Source: Carnobacterium_B sp045617425
Lineage (GTDB): Bacteria; Bacillota; Bacilli; Lactobacillales; Carnobacteriaceae
Direction: 5' to 3'
Assembly (NCBI RefSeq): GCF_045617425.1
Contig: NZ_JAZLIO010000022.1
Span: 150,519-214,518 of the forward strand
DNA length: 64,000 nt
Within the stretch, counting starts at the first letter, position 1. The number at the start of each line of letters is the position of its first letter. Made by a program: the position numbers and the translations under genes. This document shows, piece after piece, positions 17,264 through 26,801 of this stretch. The notes below the pieces were generated by a model that saw only the letters and a program-made list of their open reading frames with translations, was not told the DNA's origin and searched no databases.

Positions 17264-17373
17264 TTTTTAACCTCTTCCTTTAAAAAGTAATACCTATTAA
17301 ATTTTTTCTATCATATCAAAAATCATGACACTTTGCATTCTTAACATTTAAATATTTAAAAATCACTTTATTA

Positions 17374-18600
17374 TTAATGCTGTAATTTGATCATTTTATT
17401 TATCCGCGACGGTAAGTAAAATTGACAAAATCCTAGGTTAAATGCGGTAGCACTGACTCCTACAATCAGTACTTCTATAAAGGAAAGGTAAAAAACAGAT
17501 ACACCAATAATTAACAAGCCTTCAATCATCATAAGCATCAGTATCAATTTCTTTATTGCCTGAAGTTTATTGTTTTTCTTTACGGGGTATAAAACAGTTA
17601 ACGATAGGTTATCAAATTGAAAATAAAGTGGTAGTAGTTGGAAGCCGGTCAAGTAGAGGAATATGACTGTTAAAAATAGACTTAGTATAAACGATTGTCC
17701 TAAGCCACTTAGCAACATTGCAATAACAACCAAGCGAAAGTATAACCCGCTAAATTCAGTTCCTCTCAAAAATGCTCTAGCATACAGATAGTAGAAAACA
17801 TTTTCGTGTTTTTTTTGAATAGGCCTCAAAAAAATATCTAAATAAGCTCTTCTTTTAACAGATCCCTTTAATGCTGGAATATCAGTAAACAAATTAATAA
17901 ACTGATAAATTCGCTTCATTCGATTCGTTTCATCTTTTATCATTTTTTCCCATTGATACGTTAGAGTACCATTCTTTTGCTTGGCTAAAAAGCGATAGCT
18001 TATAGCTACAACCACAGATCCTACTAAACCAACTATAGGATTGATAAATAGCGCAAGACTTGACATAATCAAATAAATTCCAAATAAAAGAAGGCGTATT
18101 TTAATCCATTCACTTGTTTCTTTTATTTTTAAATTGAGGACCTGAGCATTAAGATCAGTCTCTTTTAAAATAATCAACATCATTACAAAATAAAACATAT
18201 CAAAAAAAGAAAATCCAGACATGGCAACTAGCAATGGCATTAATATAGCTACGGTCATTAGAATAACGAAGCTAGGCAGCCATAAACTTCTCCATTTAGT
18301 CTGTTTAAAATACTCTTCCATAGCTTTTTCTTTAGGTAGCATAAATACAGCATCCGCTGGTTGAATAAGTGTTGCTAGCTTACCAATGCTTAATACTACT
18401 GTAAAAACGATTATTCCTATTAATTGCCCTTTTACATCATAAGACGTTAGGGTTTTCAAGTAATTTGAATATGCATATCCCAATGCACCGACTAAAAATA
18501 AACAAACAATGACAAAGTGATCATTAAATATATATTTTAGATACTTCATCATTTTCTTTTGGTGTTGTTTTACTCGTTGCTTCCAAATTTCTATCATCAT
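17374..18600 (-). CDS. ecsB: ABC transporter permease EcsB
   Basis: Membrane partner of EcsA, 408 residues with about six to eight predicted hydrophobic segments (for example FVIVCLFLVGALGYAYS near the N-terminus, LWLPSFVILMTVAILMPLLV, and pairs near the C-terminus). In Bacillus the Ecs transporter affects secretion, intramembrane proteolysis by RasP and competence; the substrate is unknown. The start ATG overlaps the ecsA stop by 4 bases, so the two are coupled. The neighbouring hit, ytxH and prsA genes match the Bacillus order. No clear terminator follows. Confidence 0.9.
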   Translation of the reverse strand: MMIEIWKQRVKQHQKKMMKYLKYIFNDHFVIVCLFLVGALGYAYSNYLKTLTSYDVKGQLIGIIVFTVVLSIGKLATLIQPADAVFMLPKEKAMEEYFKQTKWRSLWLPSFVILMTVAILMPLLVAMSGFSFFDMFYFVMMLIILKETDLNAQVLNLKIKETSEWIKIRLLLFGIYLIMSSLALFINPIVGLVGSVVVAISYRFLAKQKNGTLTYQWEKMIKDETNRMKRIYQFINLFTDIPALKGSVKRRAYLDIFLRPIQKKHENVFYYLYARAFLRGTEFSGLYFRLVVIAMLLSGLGQSFILSLFLTVIFLYLTGFQLLPLYFQFDNLSLTVLYPVKKNNKLQAIKKLILMLMMIEGLLIIGVSVFYLSFIEVLIVGVSATAFNLGFCQFYLPSRINKMIKLQH

Positions 18601-19334
18601 TTACTATCCTCTTCTTTTGTTAATTGAATGTAAAGCTCATCTAGCGTCGCATCGGGCATATTAAAGGTATTTCTTAAATCCTCCAAAGTACCTTCAGCTT
18701 TAACTTTTCCTTCATGTAATAAAACAAATCCGTCACATTGTCTTTCAGCTGTTGCCAATATGTGAGTAGACATTAAAATGGAAGCTCCTTGTTTTTTCAT
18801 TTCTTCCATAAGTTCCAATAGGGCATTGATGCCAAGAGGGTCTAATCCCAAAAACGGTTCATCGATGATGTATAAGCTTGGTTCTACCAAAAAAGCGCAA
18901 AGAATCATCACTTTTTGCTTCATTCCTTTAGAAAAATTAGCTGGAAACCACTCTAACTTATTTTCTAACCTAAATGTTTTTAATAACTTATCGGCACGTT
19001 CATGTGCTGTTTCAATTGGTATATCATATGCCATTGCTGTAATTTCAATGTGCTCTTTTAAGGTTAATTCTTCATATAAAACTGGCGTTTCAGGAATAAA
19101 ACCAAATTTTTTTCGATAGTTTTCCTTATCGTTCTTTAAAGTTAGACCATCGATACTGATTTCTCCTTTTTGAGGTTGTAGCAGTCCAATAATATGTTTT
19201 ATAGTTGTACTTTTACCAGCTCCATTTAAACCGATTAACCCAATTAATTTTCCAGCTCCTACTTCAAATGATACGTCTTTTAATACAGGAATTTGACTAT
19301 AGCCTCCTGTAACATGCGATACTGTTAAACTCAT
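18597..19334 (-). CDS. ecsA: ABC transporter ATP-binding protein EcsA
   Basis: ATPase of the Ecs exporter, 245 residues. Walker A is GLNGAGKST in LIGLIGLNGAGKSTTIKHI, the signature is FSKGMKQKVMIL (an FSKGM variant of LSGGQ), Walker B is SLYIIDEPFLGLDP, and the H-loop is LMSTH. The ATG start is preceded by a short leader with an extended -10 element. It is divergent from hit and overlaps ecsB by 4 bases, so they form a two-gene operon. Confidence 0.95.
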   Translation of the reverse strand: MSLTVSHVTGGYSQIPVLKDVSFEVGAGKLIGLIGLNGAGKSTTIKHIIGLLQPQKGEISIDGLTLKNDKENYRKKFGFIPETPVLYEELTLKEHIEITAMAYDIPIETAHERADKLLKTFRLENKLEWFPANFSKGMKQKVMILCAFLVEPSLYIIDEPFLGLDPLGINALLELMEEMKKQGASILMSTHILATAERQCDGFVLLHEGKVKAEGTLEDLRNTFNMPDATLDELYIQLTKEEDSK

Positions 19335-19371
19335 AATTAGTTTAGTCCCTTCTACACAATTTATTGTAGTT

Positions 19372-19380
19372 ATTGTACCA
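19372..19380 (-). promoter_or_regulatory. ecsAB extended -10 element
   Basis: TGGTACAAT on the minus strand, about 40 bases before ecsA. The -35 is weak. Confidence 0.5.
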
Positions 19381-19527
19381 TAAGAACAAAAGAGAATCTT
19401 TTCTGTTTCATGTGTTACCGTTTCACTTTCTTTCAGTTTTATGATACATTTGTTAAATAAGAGAATGTATTTCTCTATTAATCGCGACTTATATATAAAG
19501 ATTTCGCAGGAGAAAGAAGGATTCTAT

Positions 19528-19959
19528 ATGGAAGACTGTATTTTTTGTAAAATTATCAACAATGAAATACCCAGCAGAAAAGTTTATGAAGACGATGATG
19601 TAGTAGCTTTTTTAGACCTTACTCAAGTAACACCAGGTCATACTTTAGTTGTTCCTAAGAAACATGTTGCAGATGTTTTTGAATTAGATGAAGATTTAGC
19701 GGCTATCATTGGCAGTAAAATTCCCAAAATCGCAACAGCAATCAAGAAATCTAATCCTGCTATTAAAGGAATGAATATCGTTAATAATAATGGTACTGTT
19801 GCTTATCAATCTGTGTTCCATTCCCATATACATATCTTGCCTCGTTATGACGAACAAGATGATTTTTCAATTCATTTCGGCGATCATTCTAATAATTTCA
19901 CCATTGAAGAATTAGATAGTATTGTAATAAATATAAAAAGCAAATTGGAGGGATATTAA
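19528..19959 (+). CDS. hit: HIT-family nucleotide-binding protein
   Basis: Histidine-triad hydrolase/transferase of 143 residues, acting on adenosine-linked nucleotides. It shows the zinc-like start MEDCIFCKIINNEIPSRKV and the catalytic triad HSHIHILPR (HxHxHxx) near residue 98. I start at ATG 19528, with AAGAAGG upstream; the frame is open 29 codons further but those residues do not belong to the family. Divergent from ecsA, as in Bacillus, and its stop overlaps the next ATG by one base, so the YtxH-like gene is coupled. Confidence 0.96.
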   Translation: MEDCIFCKIINNEIPSRKVYEDDDVVAFLDLTQVTPGHTLVVPKKHVADVFELDEDLAAIIGSKIPKIATAIKKSNPAIKGMNIVNNNGTVAYQSVFHSHIHILPRYDEQDDFSIHFGDHSNNFTIEELDSIVINIKSKLEGY

Positions 19960-20312
19960 TGTCTAATCACTTTATGAATGGATTAATTTTAGGTGCTGCA
20001 GCTGGAGGAGTATATGGCCTGCTTAAGTCTCCACGTACTGGTAAAGAAAATAGAGCTGTATTAAAAACGTATGTTGATGATACGACCGTTTTAGTAAATG
20101 ATGTATCTAGAAGTGTTAATGATTTAAAAGGTGCAATAGCTCAATTAACAAATGAAGGTAAAACATTAGCTGAAGAATTTACACAAGATGTAAAAGAGTC
20201 TGTTGATGAATTCACCTATGAAGCAGAACCTCGTATGCGCCGAATTCAAGAACATACTGAAAAATTAACTGCAGATGTGGAAGATTTAACTCAAAGCATG
20301 AAACAAGCTTAA
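19959..20312 (+). CDS. YtxH-domain small protein
   Basis: 117-residue protein with a glycine-rich hydrophobic N-terminus (GLILGAAAGGVYGLL), the PRTGKENR motif of the YtxH family, and a long charged helix likely to form coiled coil (residues 45-115). Function is unknown; family members are stress-induced and probably membrane-associated. The ATG overlaps the hit stop and has GGAGGG upstream. The same hit-ytxH-prsA order occurs in Bacillus (yhaH slot). A terminator follows. Confidence 0.85.
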   Translation: MSNHFMNGLILGAAAGGVYGLLKSPRTGKENRAVLKTYVDDTTVLVNDVSRSVNDLKGAIAQLTNEGKTLAEEFTQDVKESVDEFTYEAEPRMRRIQEHTEKLTADVEDLTQSMKQA

Positions 20313-20330
20313 TCCTTTACTTTAAATAAC

Positions 20331-20365
20331 GGAGTTGAGACCTAAAAGTCTCAGCTCCTTTTATT
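20331..20365 (+). terminator. Intrinsic terminator after the YtxH-like gene
   Basis: GGAGTTGAGAC pairs with GTCTCAGCTCC (one G-T pair) across a 5-base loop and is followed by TTTTATTT. Confidence 0.85.
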
Positions 20366-20540
20366 TATCTACTACTGCTTTAAAGAGTCTTGTAATTATT
20401 TTGCAAAAATCCATATCAGTAACTGTCTATTCTATCTGATTTTTTTCAAAAAATCGTTTGATTGTGTTTTTTTTGTGATTTTTAATTGACTTTAAACTAA
20501 ATAATGGGATTTTAGTTTTTTTTATACAAATGAGTATGGT

Positions 20541-20549
20541 ATATTTATA
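20541..20549 (+). promoter_or_regulatory. Probable prsA extended -10 element
   Basis: ATGGTATATT occurs about 60 bases before prsA, giving TGG plus TATATT. The upstream 170 bases are very AT-rich with no other clear signal. Confidence 0.4.
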
Positions 20550-20607
20550 TTTGTCATTAGGAAATAGTTTGGTAACGTAAAATAAAAGAAATGGATGTGT
20601 AAGGGAA

Positions 20608-21609
20608 ATGAAAAAATTATTATTAGCTACAGCTACTATCTTAGCCGGATTAACAATTGCGGGTTGTTCTGATAGCACTGTTGCCTCATCAACTGCAGGG
20701 AAAATTACGGAAGATGAGTTTTATGAATCAATGAAAGAAACCGTTGGAACAAGCATGCTTCAACAAATGATTATTGAAGATGTTTTAACTGATTTATATG
20801 GAGAAAAAGTTACAGATGAAGTAGTAGACAAACAATACTCTACTGAAGAAAAAAATTATGGTGGTGCTGAAGCATTTGAAAACATCATGTTGCAACAAGG
20901 TTATACCGCTGAAAAGTATAAAGATACGATCCGTTTAAACTTATTAATTGAAGAAGCAGTAAAAGACAAAACAAAATTTACTGAAGAAGAAATTCAAGCT
21001 GCTTACGACGCTTACGTCCCACCTGTAACAGCTGCTCATATTCTTGTAGAAGATGAAGAAACTGCAAAAGACCTTATCACTCAAATAAATGATGGTGCTG
21101 ACTTTGCTGAACTTGCTACTAAAAACTCAATAGATACCGCTACTGCTCCTAAGGGTGGAGAAATAACTTTCTCATCTGGAGAAATGGTTCCTGAATTCGA
21201 AGAAGCAGCTTATGCTTTAGAAGAAGGCGAAATGACAACTGAACCAGTTGCTTCAGAATATGGTTTCCACATTATCAAGATGCTTGAAAAACCTGAAAAA
21301 GGAACACTTGAAGAAGAAACAGATACAATCAAAGATCAATTATTAACAGCTAAATTAGCTGATAGTGCTGCTATTCAAGAAGTAATTTCAGGTATTATGC
21401 AAGATGCAAATATCATTATTGATGATAAAGATCTATCTACTGCAATGGATGCTTACTTGGCTCCTAAAGAAGACTCTGCTGTTGAGGAATCTACTACTGA
21501 GGAACCTGCTGCTGATAGCTCTGCTACTGAAGAGTCTACCACTGAAGAACCTGCTGCTGACAGCTCTGCTACTGAGGAATCAGCTGTAGAAGACTCTGCT
21601 GCTGAATAA
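20608..21609 (+). CDS. prsA: PrsA foldase lipoprotein (parvulin-type peptidyl-prolyl isomerase)
   Basis: Extracellular membrane-anchored chaperone that folds secreted proteins. Residues 1-20 are a lipoprotein signal with lipobox TIAGC, cysteine at 20. The parvulin domain spans about residues 130-230 (AAHILVEDEETAKDL, FAELATKNSID, GEMVPEFEEAAYAL, YGFHIIKMLEKP). The tail is unusual: about 45 acidic Ser/Thr/Glu/Ala residues with two copies of a 15-residue unit (STTEEPAADSSATEE). The 333 residues are longer than Bacillus PrsA (about 290). GGGAAATG precedes the start. It faces yhaM across a shared terminator. Confidence 0.95.
   Translation: MKKLLLATATILAGLTIAGCSDSTVASSTAGKITEDEFYESMKETVGTSMLQQMIIEDVLTDLYGEKVTDEVVDKQYSTEEKNYGGAEAFENIMLQQGYTAEKYKDTIRLNLLIEEAVKDKTKFTEEEIQAAYDAYVPPVTAAHILVEDEETAKDLITQINDGADFAELATKNSIDTATAPKGGEITFSSGEMVPEFEEAAYALEEGEMTTEPVASEYGFHIIKMLEKPEKGTLEEETDTIKDQLLTAKLADSAAIQEVISGIMQDANIIIDDKDLSTAMDAYLAPKEDSAVEESTTEEPAADSSATEESTTEEPAADSSATEESAVEDSAAE
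21489..21578 (+). repeat. Two 45-bp direct repeats in the prsA tail
   Basis: Two adjacent 45-bp units encode STTEEPAADSSATEE twice with only a few silent differences. They keep the frame and lie in the acidic C-terminal tail. Confidence 0.85.
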
Positions 21610-21645
21610 CCATTAGTGTCTTTAGCAACATTAAATAACTAAAAT

Positions 21646-21684
21646 AAAAAAGGAGTTAGGATTAATATCCTAACTCCTTTTTTT
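21646..21684. terminator. Bidirectional terminator between prsA and yhaM
   Basis: AAAGGAGTTAGGAT pairs with ATCCTAACTCCTTT across TAAT, with T runs on both strands. It overlaps the yhaM stop. Confidence 0.92.
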
Positions 21685-22651
21685 ATTTACTATCAGTTGT
21701 TTTTTCAGATTCATTTGGTTTGTAGAATGTCCGATTATCTAATCCAAAAATTCTTTCTGTAAACATCCCAGGCTCTGTTCTATTTAATGTCGAATTTAAC
21801 ATGTTTACAGTCGCATCTAAATTATCGATCATATATAAAATTTCAGCTTCTCTTAACTTTGGCCTAACCGGAGAACCATACTCAAGTAATCCGTGATGAG
21901 CCAATACCATATGCTTCAAAAGCAAAACATCTTCACTTTTTTCATCAATTTTTAGAGCAAGACAAGCTTTTGTAATTTCTTCATCTACTATCACAATATG
22001 GCCTAAAAGATTTCCTTCTAAAGTATACTCTGTAGATATCGGCCCTGAAAGTTCTATAATTTTGCCCAAATCATGTAAGATAACACCAGCATAAAGTAAA
22101 GGCTTGTTGATATCTTCATATTGAGTCGCAATTGTTTTTGCAATTCTTAACATAGATACGGTATGGTAAGCTAGTCCACCAGTAAAAGCATGGTGAAATC
22201 GTTTAGCTGCTGGATGTTGAAAAAAAGGTTTTTGATAATGATTCAATAAATAACGTACAATTCGATTCATATTCGCATTTGTAATCTCAAATAATGTATC
22301 GTTTATTTCTTCCATCATATCTTCTTTCTTTAATGGAGCTCTTTCAACATATAAATCTGGATTATCTGGATCTCCAGATTTTGTCACTGCAATTTTAAAT
22401 AGTTTAATTTGAGGATTTCCTTGATAAAGTTCTCTTTTCCCTGAAACTTTTACTACTTTCCCTGCAGTAAATGCTGCAATATCATCTTCTGATGCATCCC
22501 AATATTTACCATCCATTTGACCACTTGTATCCTGAAACGTAAAAGCAATAAATTTTTTACCATTTTTAGCAACTCGAATATCCGCTGATTTGATTAATAA
22601 ATGAATGTCGAAGGTTTCATCATTCGTATACTCAAATAATTTCTTTTCCAT
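21683..22651 (-). CDS. yhaM: 3'-5' exoribonuclease YhaM
   Basis: Manganese-dependent RNase that trims RNA from the 3' end. An N-terminal OB-fold (IHLLIKSADIRVAKNGKKFI, DTSGQMDGKYWDAS) is followed by an HD domain with HHAFTGGLAYHTVSM and ILHDLGKIIEL, and a second histidine pair at HMVLAHHG. It has 322 residues. I start at MEKKLFEYTND (22651), with GGGAG upstream, not at the ATG eight codons earlier. It lies 34 bases after yhaN and completes a yhaO-yhaN-yhaM operon as in Bacillus. Confidence 0.95.
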   Translation of the reverse strand: MEKKLFEYTNDETFDIHLLIKSADIRVAKNGKKFIAFTFQDTSGQMDGKYWDASEDDIAAFTAGKVVKVSGKRELYQGNPQIKLFKIAVTKSGDPDNPDLYVERAPLKKEDMMEEINDTLFEITNANMNRIVRYLLNHYQKPFFQHPAAKRFHHAFTGGLAYHTVSMLRIAKTIATQYEDINKPLLYAGVILHDLGKIIELSGPISTEYTLEGNLLGHIVIVDEEITKACLALKIDEKSEDVLLLKHMVLAHHGLLEYGSPVRPKLREAEILYMIDNLDATVNMLNSTLNRTEPGMFTERIFGLDNRTFYKPNESEKTTDSK

Positions 22652-22685
22652 TTGACTCCCTCTTTCTATTTGCATCTTTTCTTTA

Positions 22686-25523
22686 TTATAACATTTCTAT
22701 CTGCTCTTTTCGAAAAACATCTGTTACAGATTCATCAAATGTAAAATAAAATACCTGTATGTCTTCACTAATGCTCTTTAATAGTTGATACATCTCTTTT
22801 TTTCTTTGATGATCAAAATTCACAAAGCCATCATCTACTAACAACGGCAATTGAATTAAGTCATTAGCATTTTTTACAAATGAAAAACGCAGAGCCACAT
22901 AAAGTTGTTCAGCTGTCGCTTGGGAAAGCTCAGCAGCTTCAAATAAAGTGCCATCTTTACGTTGAACCGTTATCGTTTGATCCTTTAAGAATACTTTTTG
23001 ATAATTACCATTTGTCAAAATGGAAAAAAAGTAAGTCGTATCACGTATAGTTGCTGGAAAACGATCTTTTCTAGCTTCAGTTAACGTTCTCTCAATAAGT
23101 TCTGCGGCTATTTTATACGTTGTCCATTCATCTACTAAAATTTGTGTTTCACTCTTTAAATTAGCATATTCTTGCAACAATTCAGAATATGCTCCACCAA
23201 CTTCTAAATTTTTCAATGCAACTTCTGTTTTAATTTTTTTATTTAATTTGTTTTCAATTGATTCTTTTAACTGATACAGTTTTGCTTTTAAACTTTGGAT
23301 ACTTTCAATTAAAGCAGCCTTATCGCGATATTTTTCTAACAAAGTACTGTATTCACCAACTTGCTGTTCTAACAAATTTAAACGAGCTTTTTTTGTTGTC
23401 AATTCTTCCTCTAGTACATATTTTTTTCGAAATTCTTCTTCAGTTTCAGCTTTAACAGTTTGAAGAAGATGTCTTCTCTTTTGTTCAAACTCTTTTTGTT
23501 GCATAATAAGCTGCTCAATATGCTGATGTGCTTCTTTATGCTGTCTTATAAGATTTTTTATGTTTTCTTCATCAGCTGTAACTTCTTTAAAAAATTGTTT
23601 TATTCCTTCAATTAGCTGCATATTACTATTCCAATCAACAAAAATAACAGGCTGTAAATAACTAATGGATTCTTTCCACTCAACTATTTCATTCTCCATT
23701 TGGCTTAATTGTGTTTGCTTTTCATAGATGCTATTTGCTTTTTCTCTTATAGCTTCGAAAATATCCGTTTCTTGCATCAAGTCGCTAGTTGAGTACTCTA
23801 ACGGGTAACCATATATTTGTTTCCATGATTGAAATTCTTTTTCAATATGAACTTGTTGATTTTCAGTCTCTTCAAATTGAACCTGTTTCTCATTTAATTC
23901 AAGAATAACTTGATCAATTTCTGCAAGTTTTTCTCGCCACTGTTTTCGAATTTCGGTTTGCTGAATATATTCTTCAAAAGAATATGCAGTCTCTCTGATC
24001 TCTTCTACTTTATTTGGTGTATTCTTTTTTTTAATGATTGACCAAATACTATAGAATAGAAGTCCTAAACCAGCAATCGTAAGTACTAATCCAGTTCCAT
24101 TAGACAAGTACAAACCTAGAATACTTATCATTAATCCAATAACTAAGTTGATGAGTTTTCCTTTACTTAATTTTTGCTCACTTTGCTTATCTATTTTATT
24201 ATACGTACGTGGTTCATGATTGCTTTTTTTTAGTTGGTCGTCTACTTCTTGATAGATTTGATTATCCCATAGTCGTTTTTCTAATTTATCGAGTTGATCT
24301 CCTAAAGATTCTTGCTGGAAGTTCAAAAACGCTATGCGTTCCGCTAGTTTCTTTATTTTTTGCTCTGCTTGATTTTGTTTAGCTTGTAAATCATTTAATT
24401 TAAGTCGACTTTCCTCAGTCATAGCAGCTGGTATAGCTTGTTGTTCCTCTAGACCTAACTGTTGTTTTTCACGCAAAAATTGATGTTGTGTAGCTAAAAT
24501 GGTTTCTTTAATAAATGTAGTTTCTTGTAACTTAGCTTGGAAATGATCCAGATTTTCCATCAATTGGATCATTTCATCTCTATGTTCAATAAACACTTTA
24601 AGTTGCCTTGTTTCCTCTGTTTTATCTCTAAGATAATGCAATTTTTCTTGTTGTTGCGTAATGGTTAATTTAAGTTGATTTATTTCTTGATTGTAATGAT
24701 TGAGCTGGTACAATCCATCTTTGGGCAATTTTTCGAGCTGTTCTTTTTTTATTTGATGTTGAATATCTTGCATCTCACTAAAAAGTACCCAATTTGATTC
24801 TAATTGGGTAAGCTTGAACACTTTATCTTCATAATGTGTCCTTTGTTCTCGTAAGCTGATTAACTCTTTTTCAAGATTTTCTTTTTCAAGCAACCAATTC
24901 ATATACTGACTATTCTTTTCTTTTGCTAGTTTTACTTGTTTCCTTTTTGATTCAACATCGGCCATTTTTTTATTAATAACGGTCACTCGGCCATTGGGCT
25001 TAAACAACTTACTTGCTTCCATTTGAAACTTATCGGCAACCTTTAACAACTGTTCGTTCCCAATTGTTCCTACACTTAAAAAATAACGATTCAATTTTTC
25101 ACGATTTAATTGTTGAACTTTTTGTAGGCCAGCTAAATTAAAAGAAAATAATGCTTGATAAGTTGCCTTATCCAATCCGGATAATATTTTTTCAAGCCAT
25201 TCTTCGCCACCCATTTCTCCACTAGCAAAAGTTACTGTAACCGTGCCGTTTGCTTTTCCTCGTACACGCTCAATTTGAACATCCCCATATTGTGTACCAG
25301 TTAAAAAGAGTCTTCCTCCGTATTGACTGCTACTTTTAGGTTCATACCTTAGTTCAGAACTAATCTTAGAAGGAAATCCAAAAAGAATACTATGAATAAA
25401 CGACATTAAAGTTGTCTTGCCCGCTTCATTTTCTCCATAAAATAATTGCAAGTTAGTTATATCATCAATTTTGTGATCTACCCATTTTCCATAACCATAT
25501 ATTTCCATTGATTTAATCTTCAA
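22686..25523 (-). CDS. yhaN: SMC-like ATPase YhaN, SbcC-type partner of YhaO
   Basis: Rad50/SbcC-like ATPase of 945 residues that should act with the YhaO nuclease on DNA ends. Walker A is YGENEAGKTTLMSFI at residues 27-41. Two long coiled-coil arms fill the middle, and the C-terminal half-site has ELSQATAEQLYVALRFSF and LPLLVDDGFVNFDHQR (Walker B). Residues about 456-497 form two adjacent hydrophobic helices at the coil apex (LINLVIGLMISILGLYLS, GLVLTIAGLGLLFYSIWSI), so the arm tip probably inserts in the membrane. I start at TTG 25523 (LKIKSMEIYGYGKW), overlapping yhaO by 11 bases; ATG 25508 is an alternative. Confidence 0.9.
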   Translation of the reverse strand: MKIKSMEIYGYGKWVDHKIDDITNLQLFYGENEAGKTTLMSFIHSILFGFPSKISSELRYEPKSSSQYGGRLFLTGTQYGDVQIERVRGKANGTVTVTFASGEMGGEEWLEKILSGLDKATYQALFSFNLAGLQKVQQLNREKLNRYFLSVGTIGNEQLLKVADKFQMEASKLFKPNGRVTVINKKMADVESKRKQVKLAKEKNSQYMNWLLEKENLEKELISLREQRTHYEDKVFKLTQLESNWVLFSEMQDIQHQIKKEQLEKLPKDGLYQLNHYNQEINQLKLTITQQQEKLHYLRDKTEETRQLKVFIEHRDEMIQLMENLDHFQAKLQETTFIKETILATQHQFLREKQQLGLEEQQAIPAAMTEESRLKLNDLQAKQNQAEQKIKKLAERIAFLNFQQESLGDQLDKLEKRLWDNQIYQEVDDQLKKSNHEPRTYNKIDKQSEQKLSKGKLINLVIGLMISILGLYLSNGTGLVLTIAGLGLLFYSIWSIIKKKNTPNKVEEIRETAYSFEEYIQQTEIRKQWREKLAEIDQVILELNEKQVQFEETENQQVHIEKEFQSWKQIYGYPLEYSTSDLMQETDIFEAIREKANSIYEKQTQLSQMENEIVEWKESISYLQPVIFVDWNSNMQLIEGIKQFFKEVTADEENIKNLIRQHKEAHQHIEQLIMQQKEFEQKRRHLLQTVKAETEEEFRKKYVLEEELTTKKARLNLLEQQVGEYSTLLEKYRDKAALIESIQSLKAKLYQLKESIENKLNKKIKTEVALKNLEVGGAYSELLQEYANLKSETQILVDEWTTYKIAAELIERTLTEARKDRFPATIRDTTYFFSILTNGNYQKVFLKDQTITVQRKDGTLFEAAELSQATAEQLYVALRFSFVKNANDLIQLPLLVDDGFVNFDHQRKKEMYQLLKSISEDIQVFYFTFDESVTDVFRKEQIEML

Positions 25524-26757
25524 GGTTATCACTTCTTTCAAGTCCAAGTTGATTGCTAACCAACTCTTTAGCATCTTTTACAATTTTTTTTCGATAATTT
25601 TCTTCACGTGTTTCTATAACTTCTTCCATTCCAGGGAAATCAAAAAGTGCATTCGTTAGATTATTAAATAAACTTTCTGTTTCAATTTCTTTTTGAACTT
25701 GTTCCCATTCATTTGGAAAAATCTTTTGGATAGCTGGTATTCGATTTTCAACTACTGTCTGCAATTCTATTTTGTGGACCCAAACGAAAGTATCTGTTTT
25801 TGGAATTTGTTGTAAGGCCTCTAATAATTCACCTTGGTTTATTTTTTTTAGAACTCCTTCAAGCAAATTCTCACTATCTACTAAATGAATAGAAAGGAAC
25901 AGACTATAAAAATTATTTTTTTGTTCTTCAACGACATTTTTTAAGACTTTGTAAAGCTCATCTAAACTCTTAGTTTCTTTAATCGAAAGGTCAATTGTCT
26001 TCCATTGAATCGTTGAGGTTGGTCTAAATTCCATTAACACCCCAGATTCAGACAATGTTACTAATTCAAAACCTTTTTCTCCACTTTCCTTGCTGCTTCT
26101 GCCTTGAGTATTTCCAGGATAAATGACAGGTGGATTTTCAGCTAACTGCTGTCTCTTATGAATATGACCTAAGGCCCAGTAATCATATTTCTTACTTTTC
26201 AACTCTCCTAATGAGAAGGGTGCGTAGTTCCCGTGTTCTGAGTCTAAGCCTTCAGAGAAGCCGTGTAACAATCCAATATGATACTTTGCACGTGGGTGTT
26301 TTTCTGGATACTCCTTAATTTTCCGCTCAAGGACCCATCTTTTATCGTAACTAAAACCACTAATGGCGATCTCATCATTTTCCGTTGTCGTATACCATTT
26401 TGTTTCCACTGATTCTGTAAATACAACGACATTTTCAGGCATTTCTAAGTGTAACCCAGTATTTTCTATGTAATCATGATTTCCATGCAATAGATAGACT
26501 GGTATTTCAGCTTTATTTAAACGTTCCATTTCATTTCGTAAATAGGCTTGAGCTTTCACACTCCGCTCATCATTATCATAAATATCTCCAACTAAGCAGA
26601 TAAAATCCACCTTTTCTTGTATCGCACTATCGACGATTGTAGTCAAAGCTGAAAAAGTAGATAAATAAATAGCATTCCAAATAAAATCAGGTAACGTTTT
26701 TAAGCCAATAAAGGGGCTGTCCAAATGCAGATCAGCTGCATGAATAAATTTGACCAT
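25513..26757 (-). CDS. yhaO: Metallophosphoesterase YhaO, SbcD/Mre11-type
   Basis: Calcineurin-fold nuclease of 414 residues. The metal motifs appear in order: AADLHLDSPF, LVGDIYDNDER, LLHGNHDYIE, GLLHGFSEG and ALGHIHKRQQL. A C-terminal capping domain of about 150 residues follows. It is the probable nuclease partner of YhaN. I start at MVKFIHAADLHLD (26757); a GTG three codons earlier is the alternative. A LexA-like half-palindrome lies 45 bases upstream (26802-26815). In Bacillus yhaONM is, as I recall, SOS-induced. Confidence 0.92.
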   Translation of the reverse strand: MVKFIHAADLHLDSPFIGLKTLPDFIWNAIYLSTFSALTTIVDSAIQEKVDFICLVGDIYDNDERSVKAQAYLRNEMERLNKAEIPVYLLHGNHDYIENTGLHLEMPENVVVFTESVETKWYTTTENDEIAISGFSYDKRWVLERKIKEYPEKHPRAKYHIGLLHGFSEGLDSEHGNYAPFSLGELKSKKYDYWALGHIHKRQQLAENPPVIYPGNTQGRSSKESGEKGFELVTLSESGVLMEFRPTSTIQWKTIDLSIKETKSLDELYKVLKNVVEEQKNNFYSLFLSIHLVDSENLLEGVLKKINQGELLEALQQIPKTDTFVWVHKIELQTVVENRIPAIQKIFPNEWEQVQKEIETESLFNNLTNALFDFPGMEEVIETREENYRKKIVKDAKELVSNQLGLERSDNLED

Positions 26758-26801
26758 TGTATCCACTCTTTCCTTTCTTTTATAGCCTCCAGCTTACGAA
26801 G

